Shown here: positions 19,208 to 28,586 of the stretch, in pieces
Layout of the letters: the number at the start of each line of letters is the position of its first letter
Position numbering within the stretch: position 1 is the first letter of the stretch
NCBI RefSeq assembly: GCF_003148905.1
Contig: NZ_QGHC01000001.1
Span: 211,128-275,127, forward strand
From: Fulvimonas soli
GTDB taxonomy: Bacteria; Pseudomonadota; Gammaproteobacteria; Xanthomonadales; Rhodanobacteraceae
DNA: 64,000 nucleotides
Direction: 5' to 3'
The notes under the pieces: generated by a model
What the model was told of the DNA's origin: nothing
Databases searched by the model: none
What the model saw: only the letters and a program-made list of their open reading frames with translations
Position numbers and translations under genes: made by a program

Positions 19208-19459
19208 TCAGCGTTCCAGCTCGCCGGCGACGTTGCGCAGGCCGGCCAGGCGTTCGATCTCGCCGAAGCCACCAGGGGTGTCGAGCACGTACAGGCGGAT
19301 GAAGGTGCGCATGGTGCCGCAGAACACGTCCCATGGCTCGTCCGCCAGCGAGGCCGCCGGCCCCAGTTCGGCCACGGTCTTGCCGATGGCCTGGAAATCC
19401 ACCGCTTTCGCATCCAGGATCTTCTTGACGATCTCCTGATGGTTCACCCGATTCGACAT
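19208..19459 (-). CDS. 83-aa protein of unknown function, first gene of an unknown pair
   Basis: The protein begins with a charged, helical segment MSNRVNHQEIVKKILDAKAV, then DFQAIGKTVAELGPAASLAD, EPWDVFCGTMRTFIRLYVLD and a C-terminal TPGGFGEIERLAGLRNVAGE. It has one cysteine (Cys47) and no signal peptide. A GGAG Shine-Dalgarno lies about 8 nt before the ATG at 19459, which is why I reject the longer frame starting at 19639. A short helical protein directly upstream of a larger unknown gene resembles the layout of a peptide precursor with a processing enzyme, or of a regulatory subunit with its partner. No sequence motif decides between these. Confidence 0.72.
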   Translation of the reverse strand: MSNRVNHQEIVKKILDAKAVDFQAIGKTVAELGPAASLADEPWDVFCGTMRTFIRLYVLDTPGGFGEIERLAGLRNVAGELER

Positions 19460-19700
19460 GGCACTGCTCCGTCTTCCTCGCAGCGGTCGCGCTGCGCGGG
19501 GCAAGCTACTCGCGTGCCGGGCCCGATCCCATTGCCCGGAGGAGCTAGGCGGATGTGCGTAGGCGAGGCCCGACAGGACGCCGGGGCGGATCGGCGGACG
19601 GGCGTCCGCGGCCCCCATAAAGTCATGTCGCATCGTCATTTCACAGCCGGCGGCCGCGGCCTATCGTGGGCGATGCCCTGGACTTATCACGGACCATCGC

Positions 19701-20834
19701 ATGCGCCGGCGGATCGCACTGTTCTTCCTCATCGCGGGCTACGCCGCAGCGGCGTCGGCGGCCGGCGACGACTGGCCCACCAGCATCGCGCTGGGCGGCG
19801 TGCAGGCGGGCGTGAAGGGGCTGTTCCAGTACGACCTCAACGACTTCGGCGACGACCGCCTGCCGGACGGCAGCCACCGCTTCGAGGACGCGCGCACCCT
19901 GCGCCGCAAGGAGGTCGACCTCTACCTGCGCAAGGACGACCTGCTGGAGATCCAGGCCGGCTACGACTTCCAGCCGCGCACCTGGCTGGACAACTACGTG
20001 GCCTTGAACACCGGCGCCGGGCGCTTCCGCCTCGGCCAGTTCAAGACCCAGGTGGGCTGGGAGGACGGCAACACCGGCTCCGGCGCCACCACCTTCCTCG
20101 AGCGCAGCCTGCCCGAGCAGGCGGTCCACGAGGGACGCCGCGTCGGGCTGGAATGGTCCTACGCGGCGATCCCGCACTGGCTGCTGCAGCTGGCCTACTT
20201 CGGCCGGCACGACCTCAACGACGACGCGGCCGGCGCGACGTCCTCCGCGCGCGCGGTCTACACGCCGGTGCTGCGCAAGGGCGAGGTGCTGCACCTGGGG
20301 CTGACCGCCTCGCGCGAGAACCGCGACGACCGCACCGGCCGCGTGCGCGCGCGGCCGGAGGTGAACCTCACCGACATCCGGCTGGTCGACACCGGCAACC
20401 TGAAGGGCGTGGACCGCATCCTGCGCGAGGGCCTGGAGGCGGGCTGGCTGCACGGGCCGCTGCTGCTGCAGGGCGAATACCTGAGCCTGCGCGCGCGGCG
20501 CTGGTCGGCGCCGGACTTCACCGGCGCGGGCTACTACGTCTCGGCGAGCTGGCTGCTCACCGGCGAGTCGCGCAGCTACCGCAACAGCGGGTTCGGCAAT
20601 CCCGCGCCGGCGCGCGGCTGGGGCGCGTTCGAGCTGGCCGCGCGCTATGCGGCGCTGGACTTGAACGACGCCGGCGTGCAGGGCGGGCGCGAGCGCGACG
20701 CCACGCTGGGGCTGAACTGGTACCTGGGCGCGCACTTCAAGCTGCAGGCGAACTACATCCGCGTGTTCAGCAGCCGCGGGACGTTGCGGCTGGACCCGCA
20801 CGTCTACGCGCTGCGCGCGCAGCTGGCGTTCTGA
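19701..20834 (+). CDS. OprO/OprP-type phosphate-selective porin
   Basis: The 377-aa outer-membrane protein has a signal peptide (RRRIALFFLIAGYAAAASAA) and alternating amphipathic strands. It ends in the C-terminal phenylalanine (LRAQLAF) that is characteristic of outer-membrane barrels. LRRKEVDLYLRKDDLLEIQA, RLGQFKTQVGWEDGNTGSG, FLERSLPEQAV and LGLNWYLGAHFKLQANYIRV are typical of the porin O/P family, which passes phosphate or polyphosphate. I looked for a PhoB box upstream and did not find a convincing one. It converges on the sulfate importer operon. Substrate could be another anion. Confidence 0.9.
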   Translation: MRRRIALFFLIAGYAAAASAAGDDWPTSIALGGVQAGVKGLFQYDLNDFGDDRLPDGSHRFEDARTLRRKEVDLYLRKDDLLEIQAGYDFQPRTWLDNYVALNTGAGRFRLGQFKTQVGWEDGNTGSGATTFLERSLPEQAVHEGRRVGLEWSYAAIPHWLLQLAYFGRHDLNDDAAGATSSARAVYTPVLRKGEVLHLGLTASRENRDDRTGRVRARPEVNLTDIRLVDTGNLKGVDRILREGLEAGWLHGPLLLQGEYLSLRARRWSAPDFTGAGYYVSASWLLTGESRSYRNSGFGNPAPARGWGAFELAARYAALDLNDAGVQGGRERDATLGLNWYLGAHFKLQANYIRVFSSRGTLRLDPHVYALRAQLAF

Positions 20835-20859
20835 GCCGGTTGCTTCGCGCGGTTTCGGC

Positions 20860-20935
20860 CATCGCGGCCTCCGGCCACGACGATTCCACATCCACCACAG
20901 CCACCGTGGGGAGCGGCCTCCGGCCGCGATGCCCG
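20860..20935. repeat. Two family-D REP units between porin and cysA
   Basis: Units with GCGGCCTCCGGCC cores lie at 20862-20878 and 20908-20932 in the 123-bp gap between two converging genes. No T-rich tail is present, so they may act as hairpins in both 3' ends rather than as classical terminators. Confidence 0.75.
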
Positions 20936-20957
20936 CGACGACCGCCAGCGCGCCGGC

Positions 20958-22097
20958 TCAGCGCCAGCGCGCCACCGTGGCCTGCCCGTAGTGCGGCCGC
21001 AGCGTGCGCCGCGCGGCGGCCTCCGGCTCGCCGCTGGCCGGGTCCAGCGGGAACGCGGTGAGCGCGCGCGGCTGCACGGTCAGCGTCATGCCCGGGTGCA
21101 GGCCGCGGCGCTGCGCCTCCTCGCCGCCCATCTCGGCTTCCAGCACCTGGCCCAGCGCCTCCACCTCCAGCTCCAGGTGCGCGATGCTGCCGGACAGGTA
21201 GACGTGCCGCAGCCGCGCCGGCCAGCCGTCCTCCAGCGCGGTGGCGGACAGCGCCAGGTGCTCGGGGCGGACGTAGGCCAGCGCCGCGCCTTCCTGCGGC
21301 GCCGGCCACGGGTCGGCGTCCAGCCGCAGCGGCCCGGCGTACAGCGCGCCGTTCCTGCGGCGCAGCGTCAGCCTGTTGGCCTTGCCGATGAACTCGCACA
21401 CGAACGGCGTCGCGGGCTGCTGGTAGATCGCCTCGGGCGTGCCGACCTGCTCGATGCGGCCGCGGTTCATCACCACCACGCGGTCGGCCAGCTCCAGCGC
21501 CTCCTCCTGGTCGTGGGTGACGAACACCGTGGTCAGGCCCAGCTCCTCGTGCAGGTGGCGCAGCCAGCGGCGCAGCGCCACGCGCACCTGCGCGTCCAGC
21601 GCGCCGAAGGGCTCGTCCAGCAGCAGCAGGTCCGGCTCCACCGCCAGCGCGCGGGCCAGCGCCACGCGCTGGCGCTGGCCGCCGGAGAGCTGGGAGGGGT
21701 AGCGGTCGCCCAGGCCGTCGAGCTGCACGCGCCTGAGCAGCTTGTCCACGCGCGCGGCGATCTCCGCGCGGCTGGGCCGCACCCGCCGCGGCCGCACGCG
21801 CAGGCCGAAGGCGACGTTCTCGGTGACGGTGAGGTGGCGGAACAGCGCGTAGTGCTGGAACACCAGCCCGACCTTGCGCGCGCGCGCGTCCACCGCGAGC
21901 AGGTCGCGGCCGTCCTGCGTCACCGTGCCGGCGTCGGGATAGTCCAGCCCGGCGAGGATGCGCAGCAGGGTGGTCTTGCCCGAGCCGGAAGGGCCGAGCA
22001 GGGCGACGAATTCGCCGGGCGCGATGGCGAGGTTCACCTCGTCGAGCGCGGCGAAGCCGGCGAAGCGGCGGGAGAGGCGGGCGAGTTCGATGGTCAT
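20958..22097 (-). CDS. cysA: Sulfate/thiosulfate ABC importer ATPase CysA
   Basis: The 379-aa ATP-binding subunit energises sulfate uptake. Walker A is GPSGSGKTT near residue 35, the Q-loop is VFQHYALF, the signature is [16 protein letters not shown], Walker B is [12 protein letters not shown] and the H-loop is [17 protein letters not shown]-terminal regulatory/TOBE domain ([10 protein letters not shown], then [16 protein letters not shown]) gives it CysA length. The start ATG at 22097 lies 12 nt after cysW. It is the last gene of sbp-cysT-cysW-cysA. Confidence 0.94.
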   Translation of the reverse strand: MTIELARLSRRFAGFAALDEVNLAIAPGEFVALLGPSGSGKTTLLRILAGLDYPDAGTVTQDGRDLLAVDARARKVGLVFQHYALFRHLTVTENVAFGLRVRPRRVRPSRAEIAARVDKLLRRVQLDGLGDRYPSQLSGGQRQRVALARALAVEPDLLLLDEPFGALDAQVRVALRRWLRHLHEELGLTTVFVTHDQEEALELADRVVVMNRGRIEQVGTPEAIYQQPATPFVCEFIGKANRLTLRRRNGALYAGPLRLDADPWPAPQEGAALAYVRPEHLALSATALEDGWPARLRHVYLSGSIAHLELEVEALGQVLEAEMGGEEAQRRGLHPGMTLTVQPRALTAFPLDPASGEPEAAARRTLRPHYGQATVARWR

Positions 22098-22108
22098 GCG
22101 GTTCGTCT

Positions 22109-22978
22109 TCAGCGGCGGGCGCCCGTCGCGCGGGCGGCGATCTCGTGGCCGTAGCGCCACTCCAGCAGGCTCTTGGCGGCGAGGGTGACCAGCGCGAGCA
22201 GGGCGAGCAGCGAGGCGACCGCGAAGGCGCCGACGTAGTCGTATTCGTTGTAGCGCATCTCCACCTCCAGCGGCATCGTGGTGGTCAGCCCGCGGATGTG
22301 CCCGGACACCACCGACACCGCGCCGAACTCGCCCATCGCGCGGGCGTTGCACAGCAGCACGCCGTACAGCAGCGCCCAGCGGATGTTGGGCAGGGTGACG
22401 CGGAAGAACATCTGCCAGCCGTTGGCGCCCAGCGTGCGCGCGGCCTCCTCCTCCTCGCCGCCCTGCGCCTGCATGAGCGGGATCAGCTCGCGCGCCACGA
22501 AGGGCAGGGTGACGAACACCGTGGCCAGCACCAGCCCCGGCACCGCGAAGATCACCTGCAGCCCGTGCGCCGCCAGCCACGGCCCGAACCAGCCCTGCGC
22601 GCCGAACAGCAGCACGTAGACCAGGCCGGCGATCACCGGCGAGACCGAGAACGGCAGGTCGATCAGCGCGCCGAGCAGCGCCTTGCCGGGAAACTCGAAG
22701 CGCGTCATCGCCCACGCCGCGGCCACGCCGAACACCAGGTTGAGCGGCACCGCGATCGCCGCCACCAGCAGGGTCAGCCGGATCGCCGCGCCGGCCTCCG
22801 GCTGCGCGATCGCGGCGAGGAAGGCCCTGGCGCCCTGGCGCAGCGCCTCGGCGAACACCGCGGCCAGCGGCAGCAGCAGGAACAGCGCCATGAAGCCGAG
22901 CGCGGCCAGCACCAGCCCCGCGCGCGCGGCGCGCGACCGCCACCGCCGGGCGCCGCGCGGCGCGGCCGCCGCGCTCAT
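22109..22978 (-). CDS. cysW: Sulfate ABC importer permease CysW
   Basis: This 289-aa inner-membrane protein has six hydrophobic segments and the permease coupling motif around [23 protein letters not shown]. The segments [43 protein letters not shown] and [12 protein letters not shown] are characteristic of CysW. The first 20 residues are Arg/Ala-rich and cytoplasmic. Its ATG overlaps the cysT stop by 4 nt, implying translational coupling. Confidence 0.94.
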   Translation of the reverse strand: MSAAAAPRGARRWRSRAARAGLVLAALGFMALFLLLPLAAVFAEALRQGARAFLAAIAQPEAGAAIRLTLLVAAIAVPLNLVFGVAAAWAMTRFEFPGKALLGALIDLPFSVSPVIAGLVYVLLFGAQGWFGPWLAAHGLQVIFAVPGLVLATVFVTLPFVARELIPLMQAQGGEEEEAARTLGANGWQMFFRVTLPNIRWALLYGVLLCNARAMGEFGAVSVVSGHIRGLTTTMPLEVEMRYNEYDYVGAFAVASLLALLALVTLAAKSLLEWRYGHEIAARATGARR

Positions 22979-23799
22979 GCGCGCACCTCGGCCCAGCGCC
23001 GGCTCCAGCGCTGCAGCAGGGTCACCGCCAGCAGCAGCAGCAGCGACACCAGCAGCATCGCCGTGCCCAGCGCGGCGGCGCCCGTGTAGTCGAACTCCTC
23101 CAGCTGCTGCACGATCAGCAGCGGCGCGATCTCCGACTTCATCGGCAGGTTGCCGGCGATGAAGATCACCGAGCCGTACTCGCCCACCGCGCGCGCCAGC
23201 GCCAGCGCGAAGCCGGTGAGCAGGGTGGGCAGCAGCACCGGCGCGATCACCCGCAGGAAGGTCTGCGCGCGGGTGGCGCCCAGCGTGGTGGCGGCTTCCT
23301 CCACGTCGCTCTCCAGCGATTCCAGCACCGGCTGCAGGGTGCGCACCACGAACGGGAAGCCGACGAACACCATCGCCACCAGCACGCCGGCCGGCGCGTA
23401 GGCGATCTTGAGGCCGTGCGGCTCCAGCCAGCGGCCGAGCCAGCCGTTGGGGGCGTACAGCGCGGTCAGCGCGATGCCGGCCACCGCGGTGGGCAGGGCG
23501 AAGGGCAGGTCCACCAGCGCGTCGAGCAGGCGCCGGCCGGGGAAGCGGTAGCGCACCAGCACCCAGCCGACCAGCAGGCCGATCGCGCCGTCCGCCAGCG
23601 CCGCCAGCAGCGCGCCGCCGAAGCTGAGCTTCAGCGCGGCCAGCGTGCGCGGCGCGGCCAGCAGGTGCAGCAGCTGGCCGGGCCCGATCGCGCTGGCTTT
23701 CCAGGCCAGCGCGGCCAGCGGCAGCAGCACGACCAGCCCCAGGTACGCCAGCGCGTAGCCGAGGCTGAGGCCGAAGCCGGGCAGGATGCGTCTTCTCAT
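22975..23799 (-). CDS. cysT: Sulfate ABC importer permease CysT (CysU)
   Basis: The 274-aa membrane subunit pairs with CysW. It shows six transmembrane spans, [21 protein letters not shown], the coupling helix [21 protein letters not shown] and [18 protein letters not shown], then [17 protein letters not shown]. The ATG at 23799 is followed by the standard [14 protein letters not shown] start. It lies 200 nt downstream of sbp, the gap being occupied by an inverted repeat pair that may protect or separate the binding-protein mRNA. Confidence 0.94.
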   Translation of the reverse strand: MRRRILPGFGLSLGYALAYLGLVVLLPLAALAWKASAIGPGQLLHLLAAPRTLAALKLSFGGALLAALADGAIGLLVGWVLVRYRFPGRRLLDALVDLPFALPTAVAGIALTALYAPNGWLGRWLEPHGLKIAYAPAGVLVAMVFVGFPFVVRTLQPVLESLESDVEEAATTLGATRAQTFLRVIAPVLLPTLLTGFALALARAVGEYGSVIFIAGNLPMKSEIAPLLIVQQLEEFDYTGAAALGTAMLLVSLLLLLAVTLLQRWSRRWAEVRA

Positions 23800-23870
23800 G
23801 CGTCTGGATCGGTTGCCTGGATCGTTTCTGGTTCGGGCGGCGGGTTCGACGCGGCCATCCGTCTCCTCGC

Positions 23871-23990
23871 CGTCATTCCGGCGAAAGCCGGAATCCAGTT
23901 GAAATATGTTCCGCGAAGCGGGCAAAACCTTTAAGCAGTGTGCTTCGCACGGCATCACTCGAACTGGATTCCGGCTTTCGCCGGAATGAC
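23871..23990. repeat. Inverted pair of family-C palindromes between sbp and cysT
   Basis: Two units with ATTCCGGC / GCCGGAAT arms lie at about 23871-23898 and 23961-23990, in opposite orientation and 60 nt apart. The core is a variant (CCGG instead of CCCG). Located inside an operon just after the binding-protein gene, they are placed where REP elements often stabilise the upstream, highly expressed message. Confidence 0.85.
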
Positions 23991-23999
23991 GGGTGGAGG

Positions 24000-25004
24000 C
24001 TACGGCGTCCCCGGCTTGAACTGGTCGAACACGCCGCCGTCGGCGAAGAACCGCGCCTGCGCCTTGCGCCAGCCGCCGAACACCTGGTCGATGGTGAAGG
24101 TGCGTACCTGCGGGAAGGCGGCGGCGTGCTTCGCGGCGACCGCGGCGTCGCGCGGGCGGTAGTAGTGCCTGGCGGCGATCTCCTGGCCCTGCGGCGTGTA
24201 GAGGAACTTCAGGTACGCCTCGGCCACCTCCTGCGTGCCGTGCTGCGCGGCCACCTTGTCCACCACCGCCACCGGCGGCTCGGCCAGGATGCTGAGCGAG
24301 GGCACCACGATCTCGAACCTGTCGGCGCCGAGCTCCTGCCGCGCCTGCAGCGCCTCGTTCTCCCAGGCGATCAGCACGTCGCCCACGCCGCGCTGCGCGA
24401 AGGTGTTGGTGGCGCCACGCGCGCCGGTGTCGAGCACCGGCACGTGCTTGTAGAGCGTCTCGACGTAGGCGCGCGCCTTCGCCTCGTCGCCGCCCGGCTG
24501 CTTCAGCGCCCAGCCCCAGGCGGCCAGGAAGTTCCAGCGCGCGCCGCCGGAGGTCTTGGGGTTGGGCGTGATCACCTGCACGCCGGGCTTGACCAGGTCG
24601 GGCCAGTCGCGGATGCCCTTCGGGTTGCCCTTGCGCACCAGGAACACGATGGTGGAGGTGTAGGGCGAGCTGTTGTCCGGCAGGCGCTTCTGCCAGTCGG
24701 CGGCGAGCAGGCCGTGGTCGGCGATCGCGTCGATGTCGTAGGCCAGCGCCAGGGTGACCACGTCGGCGGGCAGGCCGTCCACCACCGCGCGCGCCTGCTT
24801 GCCGGAGCCGCCGTTGGACTGGCGGATGGTCAGGCGGTCGCCCGGGTGGGCGGCCTGCCACTGCGCGGCGAAGCTGCGGTTGACGTCGGCGTACAGCTCG
24901 CGGGTGGGGTCGTAGGAAACGTTGAGCAGGACGAGGTCCTTGGCCTGCGCGGCGGCGGCGCCGAGCGCCATGGCCAGCATGAGAGCCCATCGGGACGCTT
25001 GCAT
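24000..25004 (-). CDS. sbp: Periplasmic sulfate-binding protein
   Basis: The 334-aa protein delivers sulfate to CysTWA. A signal peptide runs to about residue 22 (cleavage AQA-KD). Family signatures are [17 protein letters not shown] near the mature N-terminus, [49 protein letters not shown] and [20 protein letters not shown]. The SNGGSGKQ segment contributes sulfate-binding backbone amides. It is the first gene of the importer operon. A MetJ-box-like tandem site lies about 100 nt upstream. Confidence 0.94.
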   Translation of the reverse strand: MQASRWALMLAMALGAAAAQAKDLVLLNVSYDPTRELYADVNRSFAAQWQAAHPGDRLTIRQSNGGSGKQARAVVDGLPADVVTLALAYDIDAIADHGLLAADWQKRLPDNSSPYTSTIVFLVRKGNPKGIRDWPDLVKPGVQVITPNPKTSGGARWNFLAAWGWALKQPGGDEAKARAYVETLYKHVPVLDTGARGATNTFAQRGVGDVLIAWENEALQARQELGADRFEIVVPSLSILAEPPVAVVDKVAAQHGTQEVAEAYLKFLYTPQGQEIAARHYYRPRDAAVAAKHAAAFPQVRTFTIDQVFGGWRKAQARFFADGGVFDQFKPGTP

Positions 25005-25101
25005 GTTCGACTCCTTCAGGCAGCGGGAAGGACAGCCTAGCCAAAGCCGGCCGGGCGCGAAAACGACACGTGGACATAACGATATGGCGAGCCACCCGTT
25101 T

Positions 25102-25117
25102 GGACGGCTAGACGTTC
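25102..25117. promoter_or_regulatory. Possible tandem MetJ-box-like site upstream of sbp
   Basis: Two adjacent 8-mers, GGACGGCT and AGACGTTC, each match the AGACGTCT met-box at 6 of 8 positions and lie head-to-tail as MetJ sites do. The site is 98-113 nt upstream of the sbp start. No metJ gene is in the window, and MetJ presence in this order is not something I can confirm, so this is a weak call. Confidence 0.25.
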
Positions 25118-25133
25118 ATACCAGAACGGCCGT

Positions 25134-26009
25134 TCAGATCATCTTGGCCCGGCGCCACCACGGCGTAACCTTTTCCTCACGCACCAGCGTGAAGATGCCG
25201 GCGCCGAGGATCAGCGCGATGCCGGCCAGCATCGGCCAGTCCAGCCGGTCGCCGAACAGCCAGTAGCCGAAGCCGATCGCCCACAGCATCTGGCTGTACT
25301 GGGTGGGCGCCACGCGGTTGGCGTGCGCCAGCAGGGTCGCGTACATCAGCAGCACGGCGGCCAGCGCGGCGAGCAGGCCGTAGCCGGCCAGCAGCCACCA
25401 CTGGCGCAGGTCGGGCCAGACGAAGCCGGGCAGCATCAGCAGCCCGCCCACGATCAGCGGGCCGACCATGCCGGCGCCGTACAGGCTGACCCGCTTCTCG
25501 TGCGGGCCGGCCAGGCGCAGCGCGATCACCGACACCGCGCCGGACAGCCCGCAGGCGATCGCCGCCGCGTGGCCCAGCCCCAGGTGCCGGAAGCCGGGCC
25601 GCAGCACCACCAGCACGCCGACGAAGCCGGCCACCACCGCCGACCAGCGCCGCCAGCCCACGTGTTCCTTGAGGAACAGCACCGACAGCAGGGTCACGAA
25701 GATCGGCATCAGGAAGATCAGCGCGAACACCTCGGCCATCGGCAGCAGGGTGAAGGCGGTCACCGAGGAGATGTTGCAGATCGCGCCGGTGACCGCGCGC
25801 ACCCACCACAGCCCGGGGCGGCGGGCGGTCACCGCGTCGCGCCAGGATTCCCCGCGCCCCTTGACCAGCGGCAGCGCGGCCAGGCCGAGCAGGGCGCCGA
25901 TGAACACCGCCTCGTAGGCCGGCACGCCGCCGCGCAGCGATTTCACGAAGGCGTCGCTGATCGCGTAGGCCGCGAAGGAGGCGAAGCCCAGGAGGACACC
26001 TTTGAACAT
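25134..26009 (-). CDS. DMT-superfamily permease (EamA family)
   Basis: This is an inner-membrane protein of about 291 aa with ten predicted transmembrane segments arranged as two EamA halves, typical of drug/metabolite transporters. Recognisable segments are LLGFASFAAYAISDAFVKSL, AICNISSVTAFTLLPMAEVF, LFLKEHVGWRRWSAVVAGFV and, at the end of the second half, WPMLAGIALILGAGIFTL. The start is uncertain: I chose the ATG at 26009 (MFKGVLLGF), where the membrane segment begins, but in-frame ATGs exist at 26033 and 26102. It is divergent from glutaryl-CoA dehydrogenase. Substrate is unknown. Confidence 0.87.
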   Translation of the reverse strand: MFKGVLLGFASFAAYAISDAFVKSLRGGVPAYEAVFIGALLGLAALPLVKGRGESWRDAVTARRPGLWWVRAVTGAICNISSVTAFTLLPMAEVFALIFLMPIFVTLLSVLFLKEHVGWRRWSAVVAGFVGVLVVLRPGFRHLGLGHAAAIACGLSGAVSVIALRLAGPHEKRVSLYGAGMVGPLIVGGLLMLPGFVWPDLRQWWLLAGYGLLAALAAVLLMYATLLAHANRVAPTQYSQMLWAIGFGYWLFGDRLDWPMLAGIALILGAGIFTLVREEKVTPWWRRAKMI

Positions 26010-26193
26010 GGACGTTCCGGTGGAGTCGCGCATTTCCGTGCCGGCCGCGCCGGGGACGACGGTCATGGTGGCCGCCATGGTCGCACAGCCGCACCCGATC
26101 ACCTACCGCGGCGTACTGCTGCACCCCGGCATGACCGCTCCCCGGGCGCCGGCTAAAATGCACCGATTTCCCGCCCGCAAACGGAACCCACGC

Positions 26194-27363
26194 ATGGCCG
26201 CCAGCCTGAATCCGCTCGACCTGTACGACGTCCGCTCGCTGCTCACCGAGGAGGAGCGCATGGTGCAGGACACCGTGGGGCGCTTCGTCGACGAGCGCGT
26301 GCTGCCGATCATCGGCGACTGCTTCGACCAGGGCCGCTTCCCGAGGGAGCTGGTGCCGGAGATCGCCGCGCTGGGCCTGCTCGGCGCCACCATCCCGGAG
26401 AAGTACGGCTGCGCCGGCATGAACGGGGTCAGCTACGGCCTGATCTGCCAGGAGCTGGAGCGCGGCGACTCGGGCCTGCGCAGCTTCGCCTCGGTGCAGA
26501 GCTCGCTGTGCATGTACCCGATCTACGCCTACGGCACGGAGGAGCAGAAGCTGCACTACCTGCCGAAGATGGCGGCGGGCGAGATCATCGGCTGCTTCGG
26601 CCTGACCGAGCCGCACGGCGGCTCCGACCCGGCCAACATGAAGACGAACGCGAAGAAGGACGGCGGCGACTGGGTGATCAACGGCGCCAAGATGTGGATC
26701 ACCAACGGCAACCTGGCGCACATCGCGGTCGTCTGGGCGCAGACCGCGGACGGCATCCAGGGCTTCATCGTGCCCACCGACAGCAAGGGCTTCGCCGCGC
26801 AGGAGGTGCACAAGAAGATGAGCCTGCGCGCCTCGGTGACCAGCGCGCTGTTCTTCGACGACGTGCGCGTGCCCGAGGCCAACCGCCTGCCCAACGCGAA
26901 GGGCCTCAAGGGGCCGCTGGGCTGCCTGACCCAGGCGCGCTACGGCATCACCTGGGGGCCGATCGGCGCCGCACAGGCGTGCCTGAAGGAAGCGCTCGAC
27001 TACACGCGCGAGCGCGTGCTGTTCGGCCGGCCGCTGGCGGCCAACCAGGCGATCCAGCTCAAGCTCGCCGACATGGCCCGGCGCATCACCACGGCGCAGC
27101 TGCTCTCGCTGCAGCTCGGGCGCCTGAAGGACGCCGGCACGGTGCAGCCGACGCAGGTCTCGCTGGCCAAGTGGAACAACGTGCGCATGGCGCTGGACAT
27201 CGCGCGCGAGTGCCGCGACATCCTCGGTGGCGCCGGCATCACCACCGAGCATGCGGCGATCCGCCACGCGCTGAACCTGGAGTCGGTGATCACCTACGAG
27301 GGCACCGAGACGGTGCACCAGCTGGTGGTGGGCCGCGAGCTGACCGGCATCAACGCCTTCTGA
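26194..27363 (+). CDS. gcdH: Glutaryl-CoA dehydrogenase
   Basis: The 389-aa flavoenzyme oxidises and decarboxylates glutaryl-CoA to crotonyl-CoA in lysine and tryptophan degradation. GCDH-specific features are the N-terminal DLYDVRSLLTEEERMVQDTV, PEKYGCAGMNGVSYGLICQE, LTEPHGGSDPANM, WITNGNLAHIAVVWAQ and the C-terminal ITYEGTETVHQLVVGRELTG with catalytic Glu369. The length equals other GCDHs. The ATG at 26194 follows a weak GGA; the upstream frame is not conserved-looking. A family-A hairpin follows its stop. The antiquitin-type dehydrogenase at 43232-44767 acts earlier in the same lysine pathway. Confidence 0.93.
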   Translation: MAASLNPLDLYDVRSLLTEEERMVQDTVGRFVDERVLPIIGDCFDQGRFPRELVPEIAALGLLGATIPEKYGCAGMNGVSYGLICQELERGDSGLRSFASVQSSLCMYPIYAYGTEEQKLHYLPKMAAGEIIGCFGLTEPHGGSDPANMKTNAKKDGGDWVINGAKMWITNGNLAHIAVVWAQTADGIQGFIVPTDSKGFAAQEVHKKMSLRASVTSALFFDDVRVPEANRLPNAKGLKGPLGCLTQARYGITWGPIGAAQACLKEALDYTRERVLFGRPLAANQAIQLKLADMARRITTAQLLSLQLGRLKDAGTVQPTQVSLAKWNNVRMALDIARECRDILGGAGITTEHAAIRHALNLESVITYEGTETVHQLVVGRELTGINAF

Positions 27364-27528
27364 CCCCACGAACCGCGCCCTCTCCCCTCCGGGGAGGGGG
27401 CCGGGGCGAGGGGCCGGGGCTGGCGAAGGCACTCGTCCGAGTGCGCGTCCCGATCACCGGCTGCCGCAAGACCGCCCCTTTACCTCGGCCCTCTCTCCGG
27501 AGGAGAGGAAGCAAGCACAGGCCCCGCC
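27364..27528. repeat. Family-A repeats downstream of gcdH
   Basis: A family-A hairpin with a slightly altered right arm lies at 27378-27400, and a shorter inverted variant (CCTCTCTCC ... GGAGAGG) lies at about 27489-27508. They fill the gap between gcdH and the acetyltransferase gene. Confidence 0.7.
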
Positions 27529-28071
27529 ATGCCGATCGCCGACTTCCGCATCGAAACCGAACGCCTGATCCTGCGCCCGCCGCGCATCGAGGACTTCGAC
27601 GCCTACGCGGCCAACATGGCCGACGCCGAGGCGGCGCGCTTCATCGGCGGGCAGCAGCCGCGCGCGGTGGCCTGGCGCGGCTTCCTGGCCTCGGCGGGCG
27701 CCTGGATGATCCAGGGCTTCTCGATGTTCTCGGTGATCGAGAAGTCCAGCGGGCGCTGGATCGGCCGGCTCGGCCCCTGGTACCCGGAGGGCTGGCCGGG
27801 GCGCGAGGTCGGCTGGGGCCTGGCGCGGCACGCCTGGGGCAAGGGCTACGCCTACGAGGGCTGCGTGGCGGCGATCGACTGGACCTTCGAGCACCTGGGC
27901 TGGGACGAGATGATCCATTCGATCGACCCGGCGAACCGCGCCTCGCAGAAACTGGCGCAGCGGCTCGGCTCCACCTGCCGCGGCCCGGGCCGCCTGCCGC
28001 CGCCCTACGAGGACGCGCCGGTCGAGATCTGGGGCCAGCGCCGCGAGGACTGGCGCCGCCGCCGCGCATGA
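27529..28071 (+). CDS. GNAT-family N-acetyltransferase (RimJ/RimL-like)
   Basis: The 180-aa protein is an acetyl-CoA-dependent acetyltransferase. It has the N-terminal ETERLILRPPRIEDFDAYAA of the RimJ/RimL group, a strand GRLGPWYPEGWPGREVGWGL, the acetyl-CoA loop ARHAWGKGYAYEG and the late motif IHSIDPANRASQKLAQRLGS. The substrate could be a protein N-terminus or a small molecule. Its TGA overlaps the next gene's ATG (ATGA), so the two are translationally coupled. Confidence 0.88.
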   Translation: MPIADFRIETERLILRPPRIEDFDAYAANMADAEAARFIGGQQPRAVAWRGFLASAGAWMIQGFSMFSVIEKSSGRWIGRLGPWYPEGWPGREVGWGLARHAWGKGYAYEGCVAAIDWTFEHLGWDEMIHSIDPANRASQKLAQRLGSTCRGPGRLPPPYEDAPVEIWGQRREDWRRRRA

Positions 28072-28586
28072 GCCACGTCCCGCCCCCGCTCTACGTCGCG
28101 CTGGCCGAGGCGGTACCGGACCTGCACGTGCACTGCGTCGACCCGTGGTGCCTGATCGGCAGCGCCGCGGCGCTGCTCGCCGGGGCGGATACCGGCGTGG
28201 CCGACGTGGACGTGCTGGCGTCCCCCGCCGACGCCGGGCGGCTGGAGGAAGCGTGGGCGTCCCGCCGCGAGCGCGGCCACGCGCCGGCCGCGGCGGATTG
28301 CTTCCGCTCGCGCTTCGCCCGCTACCGCTTCCCCGGCCTGCCGGTGGAGGTGATGGGCGGGCTGGAGCTGTTCGCCGACGGCGCGTGGCGGCCGGTGCGG
28401 CCCGGCCGGCTGATGCTGGTCGGGGTGGACGGGCTGGCCGTGCCGGTGCCGGCGGTGGCCGAGCAGGTGCGCCTCCTGGAGGGCTTCGGGCGCGACAAGG
28501 ACCTCCGGCGCGCCGCCGCATTGCGCAGCCTTCTCCCTCTCCCCGCCGGGGAGAGGGCCGGGGTGATGGGCGGGGGCTTGCCATGA
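28068..28586 (+). CDS. Nucleotidyltransferase-like protein with a REP-encoded C-terminus
   Basis: The 172-aa protein has the minimal nucleotidyltransferase pattern: GSAAALLAG followed by VADVDVLASPADAGRLEEAW, with the acidic pair in DVDV. FPGLPVEVMGGLELF and a C-terminal helix EQVRLLEGFGRDKDLRRAAA follow. The last 22 or so residues are the translation of a family-A repeat beginning near 28532, so the natural C-terminus was probably replaced or extended by repeat insertion. It overlaps the acetyltransferase stop by 4 nt. Function is unknown; small proteins of this type act on RNA, antibiotics or toxin-antitoxin targets. Confidence 0.75.
   Translation: MSHVPPPLYVALAEAVPDLHVHCVDPWCLIGSAAALLAGADTGVADVDVLASPADAGRLEEAWASRRERGHAPAAADCFRSRFARYRFPGLPVEVMGGLELFADGAWRPVRPGRLMLVGVDGLAVPVPAVAEQVRLLEGFGRDKDLRRAAALRSLLPLPAGERAGVMGGGLP

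Noticed and set aside
19600..19700. A PhoB box before the OprO/OprP-type porin
   Set aside because: Only isolated GTCAT and TTTCACAG words are present, without 11-bp spaced TGTCA repeats.
20958..22943. cysA as a 661-aa fusion with the preceding frame
   Set aside because: The upstream part is an out-of-frame shadow of cysW; a normal CysA start exists at 22097.
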